Shown here piece after piece: positions 1 through 18,100 of a stretch of DNA of 64,000 nt. Source of the stretch: Streptomyces sp. LX-29. GTDB taxonomy: Bacteria; Actinomycetota; Actinomycetes; Streptomycetales; Streptomycetaceae. The translations under genes and the position numbers were made by a program. Under the pieces are notes generated by a model that was not told the DNA's origin, ran no database searches, and saw nothing but the letters and a program-made list of their open reading frames with translations. The DNA is taken from positions 7,015,559 through 7,079,558 of the forward strand of contig NZ_CP089746.1 in NCBI RefSeq assembly GCF_029541745.1, read 5' to 3'. Positions within the stretch are counted from its first letter, which is position 1. The number at the start of each line of letters is the position of its first letter.

Positions 1-3000
1 CACACCACCGCCGACGCCATCGGCAGCGAACGGGCCTTCAAGGACCTCGGCTTCGAGTCCCTGACCGCGGTCGAGCTGCGCAACCGACTGATGGCCGCGA
101 CCGGGCTGCGGCTCCCGGCCACCCTGGTCTTCGACTACCCGACCCCGGCCGTGCTCGCCGCCCGGCTGCGGACGGAGCTCTCCGGCGACGCCGCGGACTT
201 CGCCGCCACCGAGCCGGCGGCCCCCGCCGCGGAGCCGGCCACCCGCCACGACGACGAGCCGATCGCGATCGTCTCCATGGCCTGCCGCTACCCCGGCGGC
301 ATCGCCGGCCCCGAGGACCTGTGGCGGCTGCTGGCCGCCGGGGGCGACGCGATCTCGGGCTTCCCCGAGGACCGCGGCTGGCACGTGGCGGAGCTCTTCG
401 ACCCCGAACCCGGCCGGCGGGGCAGGAGCTATGTGCGGGAAGGCGGCTTCCTCACCGAGGTCGACCGGTTCGACGCCGCCTTCTTCGGCATCAGCCCGCG
501 CGAGGCACTCGCCATGGACCCGCAGCAGCGACTCGTCCTGGAGACGGCCTGGGAGGCGTTCGAACGGGCCGGCCTGGACCAGACCGCGCTGCGCGGCAGC
601 GACACCGGGGCGTTCGTGGGCGCCATGGCCAACGCGTACGGCGTCCAGCCCCACGAGGCCCCCGCCGCCATCGAGGACTACGTGGTGACCGGCAGCGTCA
701 CCAGCGTCATCTCGGGACGGCTCGCCTACGCCTTCGGCCTCGAAGGGCCGGCCGTCACGGTGGACACGGCCTGCTCCTCCTCGCTGGTGGCGCTGCACCT
801 GGCCTGCCAGGCGCTGCGCCGCGGCGAGTGCTCGCTCGCCCTGGCGGGCGGGGCCGCGGTGATGCCCACACCCGGGCCGTTCATCGGCTTCAGCAGCGTG
901 CGGTCGCTGTCCCGGGACGGCCGGTGCAAGGCGTTCGCCGACGGTGCCGACGGCTTCGGTCTCGCCGAGGGCGCCGGCATGGTGCTGCTGGAGCGGCTCT
1001 CCGACGCCCGGCGCAACGGCCACCGGGTGCTCGCCGTCATCCGCGGCTCCGCCCTCAACCAGGACGGCACCTCCAACGGACTCACCGCGCCCAACGGCCC
1101 CTCCCAACAGCGGGTGATCCGCGAGGCGCTGGCCGCCGCCCGACTGTCGGCCGGGGACATCGACGCGGTGGAGGCGCACGGCACCGGCACGTCGCTGGGC
1201 GACCCGATCGAGGCCCAGGCGCTGCTGACCACGTACGGCCGGGGGCGGGACGCGGACCGGCCGCTGTGGCTGGGCTCGGTGAAGTCCAACATCGGCCACA
1301 CCCAGGCCGCGGCCGGGGTGGCCGGCGTGATCAAGATGGTGATGGCGCTGCGCCACGGGGTGCTCCCGCGCACCCTCCACGTCGACCGGCCCTCGACCCA
1401 CGTCGACTGGTCCGCCGGGGCCGTCGAGCTGCTGGCCGACGAGCGGCCGTGGCCGGAGACCGGCCGACCCCGCCGGGCGGCCGTCTCCGCCTTCGGCATC
1501 AGCGGGACCAACGCCCACATGATCCTGGAGCAGGCGCCGCCGGACGAGGCACCCGCGGCGGAGGCTCCGGCGGCCGAGGCGGGAAGGGCTCCGGCGGCCG
1601 AGCCGGGGGAGTCGGTCCGGCCGACCACCCCCCAGGCGCTGCCCTGGATCGTCTCCGGGCGCACCGCGGAGGCCCTCCAGGCGCAGGCCGAGCGGCTCCG
1701 CGACGCGGTGGTGGCCCACCCCGCGTGGGACATCGCCGACGTCGGCCGGTCGCTGGCCACCACCCGCACCGCCTTCGAACACCGCGGCGTGGTCGTGGCC
1801 GCCGACCGCGAGGAGTTCCTGCGCGGTCTGGGCGCCCTGGCGGCCGGCGCCGCCGCCCCCGGCGTGGTGATGGGGGAGGGCGGCGAGAGCCGCGGCGCCC
1901 CCGTGCTGGTCTTCCCCGGACAGGGCTCCCAGTGGGCCGGCATGGCCGTGGAGTCGCTGGACTCCTCCGCGGTGTTCCGGGAGCGGCTCACCGCCTGCGC
2001 GGAGGCGCTGGCGCCGCACGTCGACTGGTCGCTGGACGCGGTGCTCCGCGGCGAGCGGGGCGCCCCGAGCCTGGCACGGGTGGACGTGGTGCAGCCGGCG
2101 CTGTGGGCGGTGATGGTGTCCCTCGCCGCATGGTGGCGTGCGTACGGGGTGGAGCCCGCCGGAGTCATCGGGCATTCGCAGGGGGAGATCGCGGCGGCCT
2201 GTGTGGCGGGCGCGCTGTCGTTGGAGGACGGCGCGAAGGTGGTCGCTCTGCGCAGCCGGGCGCTGCGGGAGATCGCGGGTCTGGGTGGGATGGCGTCGGT
2301 GCCGCTGCCCGTGGCCGAGGTGGAGCCGCACCTGGCACGCTGGGACGGCCGGCTGTCGGTGGCCGCGCTCAACGGGCCCCGGTCCACGGTGGTCGCCGGC
2401 GACCGGGAGGCGATCGCGGGCCTCGTCGACGAGCTGGTCCGACGCGACATCCGGGCCCGAGCGGTCCCGGTGGACTACGCCTCCCACTCCCGCCACGTGG
2501 AGCGGATCAGGGAAGGCATCGAGGCGGCCCTCTCCGACATCGCCCCGCGCACCGGCACCGTGCCCTTCTACTCGACCGTGACCGGCGGGCTGCTGGACAC
2601 CTCCGAGTTGGACGCCGCGTACTGGTACCGGAACCTGCGCCAGCCGGTGCGGTTCGAGACCGTCGTCCGGGACCTGGTCGAGCGCGGCCACCGGGCGTTC
2701 GTCGAGTGCAGCCCGCACCCGGTGCTGACGGTCGGCATCGAGGAGACCGCGGACGCCGCGGACCGGCCGGCGGTGGCCCTCGGCTCGCTGCGCCGCCATG
2801 AGGGCGGCGGACGACGCTTCCTGACCTCGGTGGCGGAGGCCCACAGCCACGGCCTGGCGGTGGACTGGCGGCCCGCCTTCGCCACCGCCGGCGGGTCGGC
2901 GCGGCGGGAGGTGGAGCTGCCCACCTACGCCTTCCAGCGCGAACGGTTCTGGGTGGACGCCCCCGCGGTGACGGCCGGCGGGCACGCCCCGGGGCTGCGC

Positions 3001-5910
3001 GCGGCCGACCACCCGCTGCTGGCCGGTGAGTTGGGGCTGGCCGACGGCGACGGGGTCGTCCTGACCGGCCGGCTCTCCCGGGACTCGCACCCGTGGCTGG
3101 CGGATCACGCGGTGTGGGGTCTGGTGTTGGTGCCGGGGACGGCCTTCGTGGAGCTGGCGCTGTCGGCCGGTGGCCGGGTGGGCTGTGACCGGTTGGAGGA
3201 GCTGACGCTCCAGGCGCCGTTGGTGCTTCCGGAGCGCGGCGCGGTGCAGGTGCAGGTGCGGGCGGGCGGCGCGGACGAGGCCGGCCGACGGCCCGTCACC
3301 GTCTACTCGCGGCCCGACCGCGACGCCGCCGAGGACGCGCCCTGGACCTGCCACGGCACCGGGGTCGTCGCACCGGCCGAACCCGCCCCGCGGGGTGGAC
3401 TCGACGGCGCCTGGCCCCCCGCGGGCGCGGAGCCCGTGGCGCTGGACGGGTTGTACGGACGGCTCGCCGCGGACGGGCTGGAGTACGGGCCCGTCTTCCA
3501 GGGGCTGCGGGCGGCCTGGCGGCGCGGGGACGAGCTCTTCGCCGAGATCCGGCTTCCGCGGGACCGCCACGCCGACGCCGAACGCTGCGGCCTGCACCCC
3601 GCACTGCTGGACGCGGCGCTCCACACCAGCCTGCTCGACGGGCTCGACGAGGTCCAACTGCCCTTCGCCTGGACCGGGGTGACGCTGCGCGCCCGCGCCG
3701 CCACCGCGCTGCGGGTCCGGCTGGCCCCGGCCGACGCCGGCGGAATCTCGCTGGAGGTGGCCGACGCCGCCGGCGCCCCGGTCGCCACGGTCGAGGCGCT
3801 GGCGGTACGCCCGGTCACCCGGGAGCGGCTGCGCGCCGCCGGTGGCGGACACCAGGAGTCGCTGTACCAGGTCGAGTGGGTCCAGGACACCGCCCCGACC
3901 GCCACCGCGCGGTCCCTGCCGGCCGCGGCGACCACGGCCCGGTGGGCGCTGCTGGGCGAGGGTCGCCCGGAGCTGGTCGCGGCGCTGCCCGGGATCGCGA
4001 CCCACGCGGACCTGGCCGCCCTCGGCGCGGCCCTCGCCGCCGGGGCGCCGACTCCCGAGCTCGTCTTGGTGCCGTGGACCCCGGAGCCGGGCCCGGCCGC
4101 GGACTCCGTGCACGCCTCCGTCGTCCGGGCGCTGGGCCTGCTCCAGACGTGGCTGGCGGACGAACGGTTCGCCGGCTCCCGGCTGGTGTGGCTGACCCGG
4201 GGCGCCGTCGCCGCCGGCCCCGACGAGGTGTCCGACCTGGCCGGCGCCGCACTGTGGGGCGCGGTGCGCTCCGCAGAGGCGGAACAGCCGGGCCGGTTCG
4301 CGCTCGTCGACCTCGACGACGCCGACGCCTCGACGCACGCCCTGCCCGCGGCGCTGGCCGGCGACGCCTTCCCACTCGCCCTGCGGGAGGGCACGGTCCT
4401 CGTGCCGCGGCTGGCCCGGCTGACGGCGCCGGCCGCCGAGGACGACCGGCGGGCGGGAGGGACGGCCTCGGCCGGTGGCGACGCCGGCCCGACCGCCGAC
4501 GACACCGGTCGCGCGCTCGCCGACACCGGCCAGGCCGCCGACGGCGACCACACGCCCGCCCACACCGGTCGCGCGCCGGCCGACGGCACCGTGCTGATCA
4601 CCGGCGGCACCGGCACCCTGGGCGGCCTGCTGGCGCGGCACCTCGTCGCCGCCCACGGCGTGCGCCACCTGCTGCTGGTCAGCCGTCGTGGCCGGGAGGC
4701 CGAGGGAGCCGCGGAGCTGGCCGCCGAACTGACCGGCCGCGGCGCGGACGTGACCATCGCGGCCTGCGACGTCGCCGACCGGGAGGCGCTGGCGGCGCTG
4801 CTCGACACGGTGCCGGCCGAGCGGCCGCTCACCGGCGTGGTGCACGCCGCAGGCGCCCTGGACGACGGCGTCATCGCCGCGCTCACCCCCGAGCGCGTGC
4901 ACGCGGTGCTGCGCCCCAAGGTCGACGCCGCCTGGCATCTGCACGAGCTCACCCGAGACGCCGAGCCGGCGATGTTCGTGCTCTTCTCCGCCGCCGGCCA
5001 GGTGCTGGGCAACGCCGGCCAGGCCAACTACGCCGCGGCCAACGCCTTCCTGGACGCGCTGGCCCGGCACCGCCGCGCCCAGGGGCTGCCCGGGACCTCC
5101 CTGGCCTGGGGCCTGTGGTCCGCCACCAGCGAGCTGACCGGCCGGCTCGACGAGGCCGACCGCGGCCGGCTGCGCCGCTCCGGCGTGCTGCCGCTGTCCA
5201 CGGCCGAGGCGCTGGAACTGTTCGACGCCGCGCTCGCCCAGGAGCGGCCGGCGGTGGTGCCGGTACGGCTGGACCTCGCCGCGCTGCGCGCCGCGGCCAC
5301 CCCGCCGCCCCCGCTGCTGCGCGGCCTCGTCGGCGCGCGGACCGCACCCGAGGCGGCGGCACGACTCACCGAGACGCCGGCCGACAGCGGGGCCGCCCTC
5401 CGCCGGCGGCTGGCGGGGCTGACCGGGCCGGAGCGGGAGGACGCGCTGCTTGACCTGGTGCGCGGCCATGTCGCCACGGTCCTCGGATACGCCGACCCCG
5501 GAGCGGTCGACACCGCGCGCGGCTTCCTCGACTCCGGGTTCGACTCGCTGCGGGCCGTGGAGCTCCGCAACCGCCTGGGGGCCGCCGCCGGGGTACGGCT
5601 GCCGGCCACGCTGATCTTCGACCACCCCAGCCCCGCCGCCGTGGCGACCCTCCTCGGGACGCTCCTGGTAGTGCCGGGGGACGGGGCGCCGGAACCGGCC
5701 GGGTTCGCCGAACTCGACGGCCTGGAGGCCGCCGTACGGGGCCTGTCCGCGGACGACCCGGCGCGCGAGCGGCTCGCCGAACGGCTGCGGGGGCTGCTGA
5801 CCCGCCTCGACGGGGAGTCCGAGGGGACGACCGGCGCCGGGACCGAGGTCGAGTCGGCCACGCTCGACGAGATCTTCGACATCGTCGAGAACGAGTTGAG
5901 GAAGTCGTGA
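1..5910 (+). CDS. pieA2: Piericidin-type modular PKS, 5'-truncated: ACP of module 2 plus complete module 3 (KS-AT-DH-KR-ACP)
   Basis: The frame is open from base 1, so the gene starts outside the window. Numbering from the first codon: partial ACP (to about 61; motif GFESL), KS (86-510, Cys258 in DTACSSS, both catalytic His motifs present), AT (634-930, GHSQG and YASH, so methylmalonyl-CoA), DH (998-1277, HxxxGxxxxP and the second-motif Asp present), KR (1527-1760, GGTGTLGG and LDD, B-type), ACP (about 1800-1885, GFDSL) and a C-terminal docking tail. The expected step adds a methyl-branched unit and makes the C7'=C8' alkene of piericidin. The KR has Ala (codon 4990-4992) where the catalytic Ser should be, 13 residues before the Tyr. 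The symbol assumes the published six-PKS layout A1-A6; the upstream ACP shows that at least two modules sit on this protein. The end is 46 bp before the next ATG. Confidence 0.9.
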   Translation, partial: HTTADAIGSERAFKDLGFESLTAVELRNRLMAATGLRLPATLVFDYPTPAVLAARLRTELSGDAADFAATEPAAPAAEPATRHDDEPIAIVSMACRYPGGIAGPEDLWRLLAAGGDAISGFPEDRGWHVAELFDPEPGRRGRSYVREGGFLTEVDRFDAAFFGISPREALAMDPQQRLVLETAWEAFERAGLDQTALRGSDTGAFVGAMANAYGVQPHEAPAAIEDYVVTGSVTSVISGRLAYAFGLEGPAVTVDTACSSSLVALHLACQALRRGECSLALAGGAAVMPTPGPFIGFSSVRSLSRDGRCKAFADGADGFGLAEGAGMVLLERLSDARRNGHRVLAVIRGSALNQDGTSNGLTAPNGPSQQRVIREALAAARLSAGDIDAVEAHGTGTSLGDPIEAQALLTTYGRGRDADRPLWLGSVKSNIGHTQAAAGVAGVIKMVMALRHGVLPRTLHVDRPSTHVDWSAGAVELLADERPWPETGRPRRAAVSAFGISGTNAHMILEQAPPDEAPAAEAPAAEAGRAPAAEPGESVRPTTPQALPWIVSGRTAEALQAQAERLRDAVVAHPAWDIADVGRSLATTRTAFEHRGVVVAADREEFLRGLGALAAGAAAPGVVMGEGGESRGAPVLVFPGQGSQWAGMAVESLDSSAVFRERLTACAEALAPHVDWSLDAVLRGERGAPSLARVDVVQPALWAVMVSLAAWWRAYGVEPAGVIGHSQGEIAAACVAGALSLEDGAKVVALRSRALREIAGLGGMASVPLPVAEVEPHLARWDGRLSVAALNGPRSTVVAGDREAIAGLVDELVRRDIRARAVPVDYASHSRHVERIREGIEAALSDIAPRTGTVPFYSTVTGGLLDTSELDAAYWYRNLRQPVRFETVVRDLVERGHRAFVECSPHPVLTVGIEETADAADRPAVALGSLRRHEGGGRRFLTSVAEAHSHGLAVDWRPAFATAGGSARREVELPTYAFQRERFWVDAPAVTAGGHAPGLRAADHPLLAGELGLADGDGVVLTGRLSRDSHPWLADHAVWGLVLVPGTAFVELALSAGGRVGCDRLEELTLQAPLVLPERGAVQVQVRAGGADEAGRRPVTVYSRPDRDAAEDAPWTCHGTGVVAPAEPAPRGGLDGAWPPAGAEPVALDGLYGRLAADGLEYGPVFQGLRAAWRRGDELFAEIRLPRDRHADAERCGLHPALLDAALHTSLLDGLDEVQLPFAWTGVTLRARAATALRVRLAPADAGGISLEVADAAGAPVATVEALAVRPVTRERLRAAGGGHQESLYQVEWVQDTAPTATARSLPAAATTARWALLGEGRPELVAALPGIATHADLAALGAALAAGAPTPELVLVPWTPEPGPAADSVHASVVRALGLLQTWLADERFAGSRLVWLTRGAVAAGPDEVSDLAGAALWGAVRSAEAEQPGRFALVDLDDADASTHALPAALAGDAFPLALREGTVLVPRLARLTAPAAEDDRRAGGTASAGGDAGPTADDTGRALADTGQAADGDHTPAHTGRAPADGTVLITGGTGTLGGLLARHLVAAHGVRHLLLVSRRGREAEGAAELAAELTGRGADVTIAACDVADREALAALLDTVPAERPLTGVVHAAGALDDGVIAALTPERVHAVLRPKVDAAWHLHELTRDAEPAMFVLFSAAGQVLGNAGQANYAAANAFLDALARHRRAQGLPGTSLAWGLWSATSELTGRLDEADRGRLRRSGVLPLSTAEALELFDAALAQERPAVVPVRLDLAALRAAATPPPPLLRGLVGARTAPEAAARLTETPADSGAALRRRLAGLTGPEREDALLDLVRGHVATVLGYADPGAVDTARGFLDSGFDSLRAVELRNRLGAAAGVRLPATLIFDHPSPAAVATLLGTLLVVPGDGAPEPAGFAELDGLEAAVRGLSADDPARERLAERLRGLLTRLDGESEGTTGAGTEVESATLDEIFDIVENELRKS

Positions 5911-5956
5911 GCCGCCGCCGCATCCGGAAGACCGCAGCACAGAAGGGACTTGGGTG

Positions 5957-12112
<6,156 letters not shown>

Positions 12113-12124
12113 GAGCTGGCTCAA

Positions 12125-15100
12125 GTGGCAAACGAAGACAGGCTGCGCGACCACCTCCGGTGGGCGACCGCCGAACTCACCGAGGCGCGCCGCCGCGTGC
12201 GGGAGCTGGAGGAGGCCGAGCGCGAACCCATCGCGATCATCGGCATGAGCTGCCGGCTGCCGGGCGGCGTGGACACGCCGGAGGCGCTGTGGCGGCTGGC
12301 GATCGCGGGCGAGGACGCCATCGGCGAGCCGCCCGCGGACCGCGGCTGGCGCGTCGAGGACTTCTACGACCCCGACGCCACCCGACCCGGCACCTCCTAT
12401 GTGCGCACCGGCGGCTTCATCGACGGCGCGGACCGGTTCGACCCGGCGCTCTTCGACATCAGCCCCCGCGAGGCGCTGGCCATGGACCCCCAGCAGCGGC
12501 TGCTGATGGAGGCCGCCTGGGAGGCTCTGGAGCGGGCCGGGGTCGCCCCGGCGAGCGTGCGCGGCGCCCCGGTCGGCGTCTACGCCGGCCTCATGTACCA
12601 CGAGTACGCCGCCCGGCTGACGGAGGTGGACGAGGCCGTCGCCGCCTTCCTGGGCAGCGGGAACTCCGGCAGCGTCGCCTCCGGGCGCATCGCCTACACC
12701 CTGGGACTGGAGGGCCCCGCCGTCACGGTGGACACGGCCTGCTCCTCCTCGCTGGTCGCCCTGCACCTGGCGGCGCAGGCGCTGCGCCGCGGCGACTGCA
12801 CGCTGGCCCTGGCCGGCGGCGTCACCGTGATGGTCACCCCTGGGAGCCTCATCGAGTTCAGCCGGCAGCGCGGCCTCGCCCCGGACGGTCGCTGCAAGTC
12901 CTTCGCCGCGGCGGCCGACGGCACGGCCTGGGGCGAGGGCGTCGGCATGCTGCTGCTGGAGCGGCTCTCCGACGCCCGCCGCAACGGCCACCGGGTGCTC
13001 GCGGTGATCCGCGGCTCCGCGGTCAACCAGGACGGCGCGAGCAGCGCCCTCTCCGCTCCCAACGGCCCCTCCCAGCAGCGTGTCATCCGCCGGGCCCTCG
13101 CCGACGCCGGCCTGTCGGCCGACCTCGTCGACGCCGTGGAGGCGCACGGGACCGGGACGAAGCTCGGCGATCCGATCGAGGCCCAGGCGTTGCTGGCCAC
13201 GTACGGTCGGGGACGGCCGGCCGACCGGCCGCTGTGGCTGGGCTCGCTGAAGTCGAACCTGGGGCATACGCAGGCGGCCGCGGGTGTGGCGGGTGTGATC
13301 AAGATGGTGTTGGCGATGCGGCATGGGGTGTTGCCGCGGACGTTGCATGTGGATGAGCCGACGCCGCATGTGGACTGGTCGGTCGGTGGGGTGGAGTTGC
13401 TGACGGAGGAGCGGGTGTGGCCGGAGACGGGCCGTCCGCGGCGGTCGGCGGTGTCGTCGTTCGGGGTGAGCGGTACCAACGCGCATGTGGTGTTGGAGGA
13501 GGCGCCGGAGGAGGAGGTGGCGACCGGGTCGGCCGGGGTGCCGGGTGTGGTGCCGTGGGTGGTGTCGGCGCGGTCGGCGGAGGCGTTGCGGGCGCAGGCC
13601 GAGCGGTTGCGGGAGGCGGTGTTCGCGCATCCGGAGTGGCAGCCGGCCGACGTGGGCTGGTCCCTCGCCACCGGCCGCTCACCGCTGGAGCACCGCGCCG
13701 TCGTCGTCGGCGCGGACCGCGAAACGCTCCTCCGTGGCCTGGAGAGCCTCGCCGGAGGCCCCGGGACGGGCGGAGCGCCCGGCGTGGTGACGGGACACGC
13801 CGCCGGTCGCGGTGGGGCGGTGTTCGTCTTCCCCGGTCAGGGCTCGCAGTGGGCGGGCATGGCGGTGGAGTTGCTGGACTCCTCGACGGTGTTCCGGGAG
13901 CGGATCACGGCGTGTGGTGAGGCGTTGGCGCCGTATGTGGACTGGTCGTTGGAGGAGGTGCTGCGCGGCGCGGACGGCGCGCCCTCGTACGACCGGGTGG
14001 ATGTGGTGCAGCCCGCGCTGTGGGCCGTGATGGTCTCCCTGGCGGAGTTGTGGCGTGCGTACGGGGTGGAGCCGGCCGCCGTCATCGGGCACTCACAGGG
14101 GGAGATCGCCGCGGCCTGTGTCGCCGGGGCGCTGTCGCTGGAGGACGGCGCGAAGGTGGTCGCCCTCCGCAGCAAGGCGCTGCTGGCGCTCTCCGGCGCG
14201 GGCGGCATGGTGTCCGTGGCCCTGCCCTCCGAGACCGTGCGCGAGCGGCTCGCGCGCTGGGGCGACCGGCTCTCCGTCGCCGCCGTCAACGGCCCGTCCG
14301 CCACAGTGGTCTCCGGGGACCCGGCGGCACTGGACGAGCTGCTCGCCGAGTGCGAGGAGCGGGACGAGCGCGCCCGGCGCATCCCGGTGGACTACGCCTC
14401 GCACTCCGCCCATGTGGACCGCCTCCAGGAGGTGTTGAGAGCCGACCTGGCGTCCATCGCCCCGCGCGCCGCGGGGGTGCCGTTCTACTCGACGGTGACC
14501 GGCGGCCTGTTGGACACCGTCGAGCTCGACGCCGCCTACTGGTACCGGAACCTCCGCCACACCGTCCGCTTCGACACCGCCGTGCGGGCGGCGGTCGCCG
14601 ACGGCCTCGGCGTGTTCGTCGAGGCCAGCCCGCACCCGGTGCTGACCATGGCCATCGAGGACGCCGCCGCCGTCGGCTCGCTGCGCCGCGACGAGGGCGG
14701 CCCGGAGCGCTTCCTCACCTCCCTGGCCGAGGCGTACGCGCTGGGCGTGCCGATCGCCTGGGAGCGGGCCTTCGCGGGGGCGCGACGGGTGGAGCTGCCC
14801 ACGTACGCCTTCCAGCGCCGTCGCTTCTGGCTGGACGCGCCGGCGACCACCGGCGACGTGGGCGCGGTCGGGCAGCGCGCCACCGGCCATCCGCTGCTCG
14901 GCGCCGCGGTGCCGCTCGCAAGCGACGACGGGCTGCTGCTCACCGGCCGGCTGTCGGTGGAGTCGCAGCCGTGGCTGGCCGACCACGCGGTGTGGGGCAC
15001 GGTGGTGGTGCCGGGGGCCGCGCTGGTGGAGCTCGCCGTGCGGGCCGGTGACGAGGTCGGCTGCACGGTGCTGGACGAGCTGACGCTCCAGGCGCCGCTG

Positions 15101-18100
15101 GTCCTGCCGGAGCGGGGCGGTGTCCACCTCCAACTGGCGGTCGACGCCCCGGACGAGGGCGGACGGCGGGCGCTGAGCCTGCACTCCCGGGCCGCGGACG
15201 CCGACGCGACCCCGTGGACCTGCCACGCGACCGGTTTCCTGACCACCGGCGACCTCGCGGCCGGCGGGGAGTTGACGGCCTGGCCGCCCCCCGGGGCGGA
15301 GCCGGTGCCGCTCGACGGCGTCTACGAGCGACTCGCCGCCGACGGGCTCGGGTACGGCCCGGCCTTCCAGGGACTGCGGGCGGCCTGGCGGCGCGGGGAC
15401 GAGCTCTTCGCGGAGGTGCGGCTGGCGCCCGCACAGCACGCGGCCGCCGCGGAGTTCGCCCTCCACCCGGCGCTGCTGGACGCGGCCCTGCACCTCGCCG
15501 CGGCGACCCGGACGACGGGCTCGGGCCCCGGGACGGCGCCGACCCCCGAGCCGTCCCCGGACGCCACCGGAACGGTGCGGCTGCCCTTCTCCTGGACCGG
15601 GGTGGCGGTGCACGCCACCGGCGCCACCGCGCTCCGGGTCCGGTCGACACCCGCCGGTCCCGACGGGGTGTCCCTGGTGGTGGCGGACGCGACCGGGGCA
15701 CCGGTGGCCACGGTGGAGTCGCTGGTGAGCCGCCCGATCTCGGCGGAGCGACTGCGGGACGCCGACGGCGGCCCCCGCGATCCGCTGCTCCGGGTGGACT
15801 GGACTCCGCTGCCGCTCCCGGCCACGGCGCCCGCCCCCGCCCGTTGGGCCCTGCTCGGCCCCGACCGGACGGCCGCCCCGCGGACCACCGCGGGGACCAT
15901 CCTGGACCACCACGCCGACCCGGCCGCGCTGACCGCGGCGCTCGCCGCCGGTGAGGCCGCGCCGGACGCGGTGTTCGTGACCTTCGACGGCGGACCACGG
16001 ACCCCGGATCCGAGGACCGGAGAACCTGGGATCGGCCTTCCGCCGGCCGACCCCGCCGAGGCCGCCCGCGCGGTCACCCACCGCGCGCTGGCACTGCTGC
16101 GGGAGTGGCTGGCCGACGAACGGCTCGCGGCCACCCGGCTGGTGGTCCTCACCCGCGGCGCCGTGGCCGCCGCCCCCGGCGAGTCCGTACGGGACCTGGC
16201 GCACGCCCCGGTGTGGGGGCTGGTCCGCTCCGCGCAGACCGAGAATCCCGGTCGGCTGGTGCTGCTGGACGTCGACGGCACGGCCCCCGCGCCCGAGCCG
16301 CTGTCGTACGCCCTGGCGAGCGGCGAGCCGCAACTCGCGCTGCGCGCGGGGCAGGTGCTGGTGCCGCGGCTCGCGCGGGCCGACGCCGGCCACGCCCTGC
16401 GACCGCCGCGCGAGCCCGGCGCCTGGCGGCTGGACGTCACCGCCAAGGGCACCCTGGAGAACCTGGCCCTGCTGCCGAGCCCCGAGGCGACGGCGCCACT
16501 GAAGCCGGGGCACGTGCGGGTCGCCGTGCACGCCGCCGGGATGAACTTCCGCGATGTGCTCCTCGGCCTCGGCATGGTCGACCAGGACGTCATGGGCGGA
16601 GAGGCGGCCGGCGTGGTGCTGGAGACCGCCCCGGACGTCACCGACCTGGCGCCCGGCGACCGGGTCATGGGCATGGTGCCCGGCTGCTTCGGACCGGTCG
16701 CGGTCGTCGACCGGCGACTCGTCGCCAGGATGCCCGAGGGCTGGACCTACAGCGAGGCCGCCACCGTCCCGATCGCCTTCCTCACCGCCTACTACGGCCT
16801 GGTGGACCTCGCGGACGTCCGCCCCGGAGAGTCGGTGCTGATCCACGCGGCCACCGGCGGCGTCGGCATCGCCGCGGTGCAGCTCGCCCGGCACCTGGGG
16901 GCGGAGGTGTTCACCACGGCGAGCCCCGCCAAGTGGGACGCGCTGCGCGCCCAGGGGATCGAGGACGCCCGCATCGCCTCCTCCCGCTCCCTGGAGTTCG
17001 AGGACGCCTTCCGCGCCGCCACCGCCGGCCGGGGCCTGGACGTCGTGCTGAACTCCCTGGCCCACGAGTACGTCGACGCGTCCCTGCGGTTGCTGCGCGA
17101 CGGCGGCCGGTTCGTGGAGATGGGCAAGACCGACATCCGGGACGCCGACGCGGTCGCCGCCGCCCATCCGGGGATCGGCTACCAGTGGTTCGACCTGATC
17201 GAGGCCGGACCCGAGCGGATCGGCGAGATGCTGGCCGAGCTGATGGCGCTCTTCGAGCGCGGGGTGCTGCGGCCGCTGCCGGCGACCACCTGGGACGTAC
17301 GCCGGGGTCTGGACGCCTTCCGGTTCATGAGCCAGGCCCGGCACATCGGCAAGGTGGTGCTCACCATGCCGCGCGCCCTGGACCCCGAGGGCACCGTGCT
17401 GATCACCGGCGGCACCGGGGTGCTGGGCGGCCTGGTCGCCCGCCACCTGGTCGCGGAGCACGGCGTACGACGGCTGCTGCTGCTCTCCCGGCAGGGCCCG
17501 GCGGCCGAGGGCGCCGCCGAGCTCGACGCCGAACTGACCGCGCTCGGCGCCCGGGTGACCGTGGCCGCCTGTGACGCCGCCGACCGGGACGCCCTGGCCG
17601 GGGTGCTCGCCGCCATCGAGCCGGAGCACCCGCTCACCGGCGTCGTGCACGCCGCGGGCGTGCTGCGCGACAGCGTGATCGGCTCGCTCACCGCCGAACA
17701 GGTGGACGCCGTGGCGCGCCCCAAGATCCAGGCGGCCTGGAACCTCCACGAGCTGACCCGCGACGCCGACCTGGCCGCCTTCGTCCTCTTCTCCTCCTCC
17801 GCCGCCACCCTCGGCGGCGCCGGACAGGGCAACTACGCGGCCGCCAACGCCTTCCTGGACGCGCTCGCGCACGCCCGGCGGGCCGCGGGGCTGCCCGGGC
17901 TGTCCCTGGCCTGGGGGCTGTGGGCGCGGGCCAGCGGCATGACCGGACACCTGGACGAGACCGCCAGGGACCGGATGCGCAGGTCCGGGGTGACCCCACT
18001 GTCCGACGCGGACGGACTGGAGCTGTTCGGCGCCGCCCTGCGCACCGCGGACCAGCCGCTGCTGGTGGCGATGGGCCTGGACGTCGCGGCGCTCCGCGCC

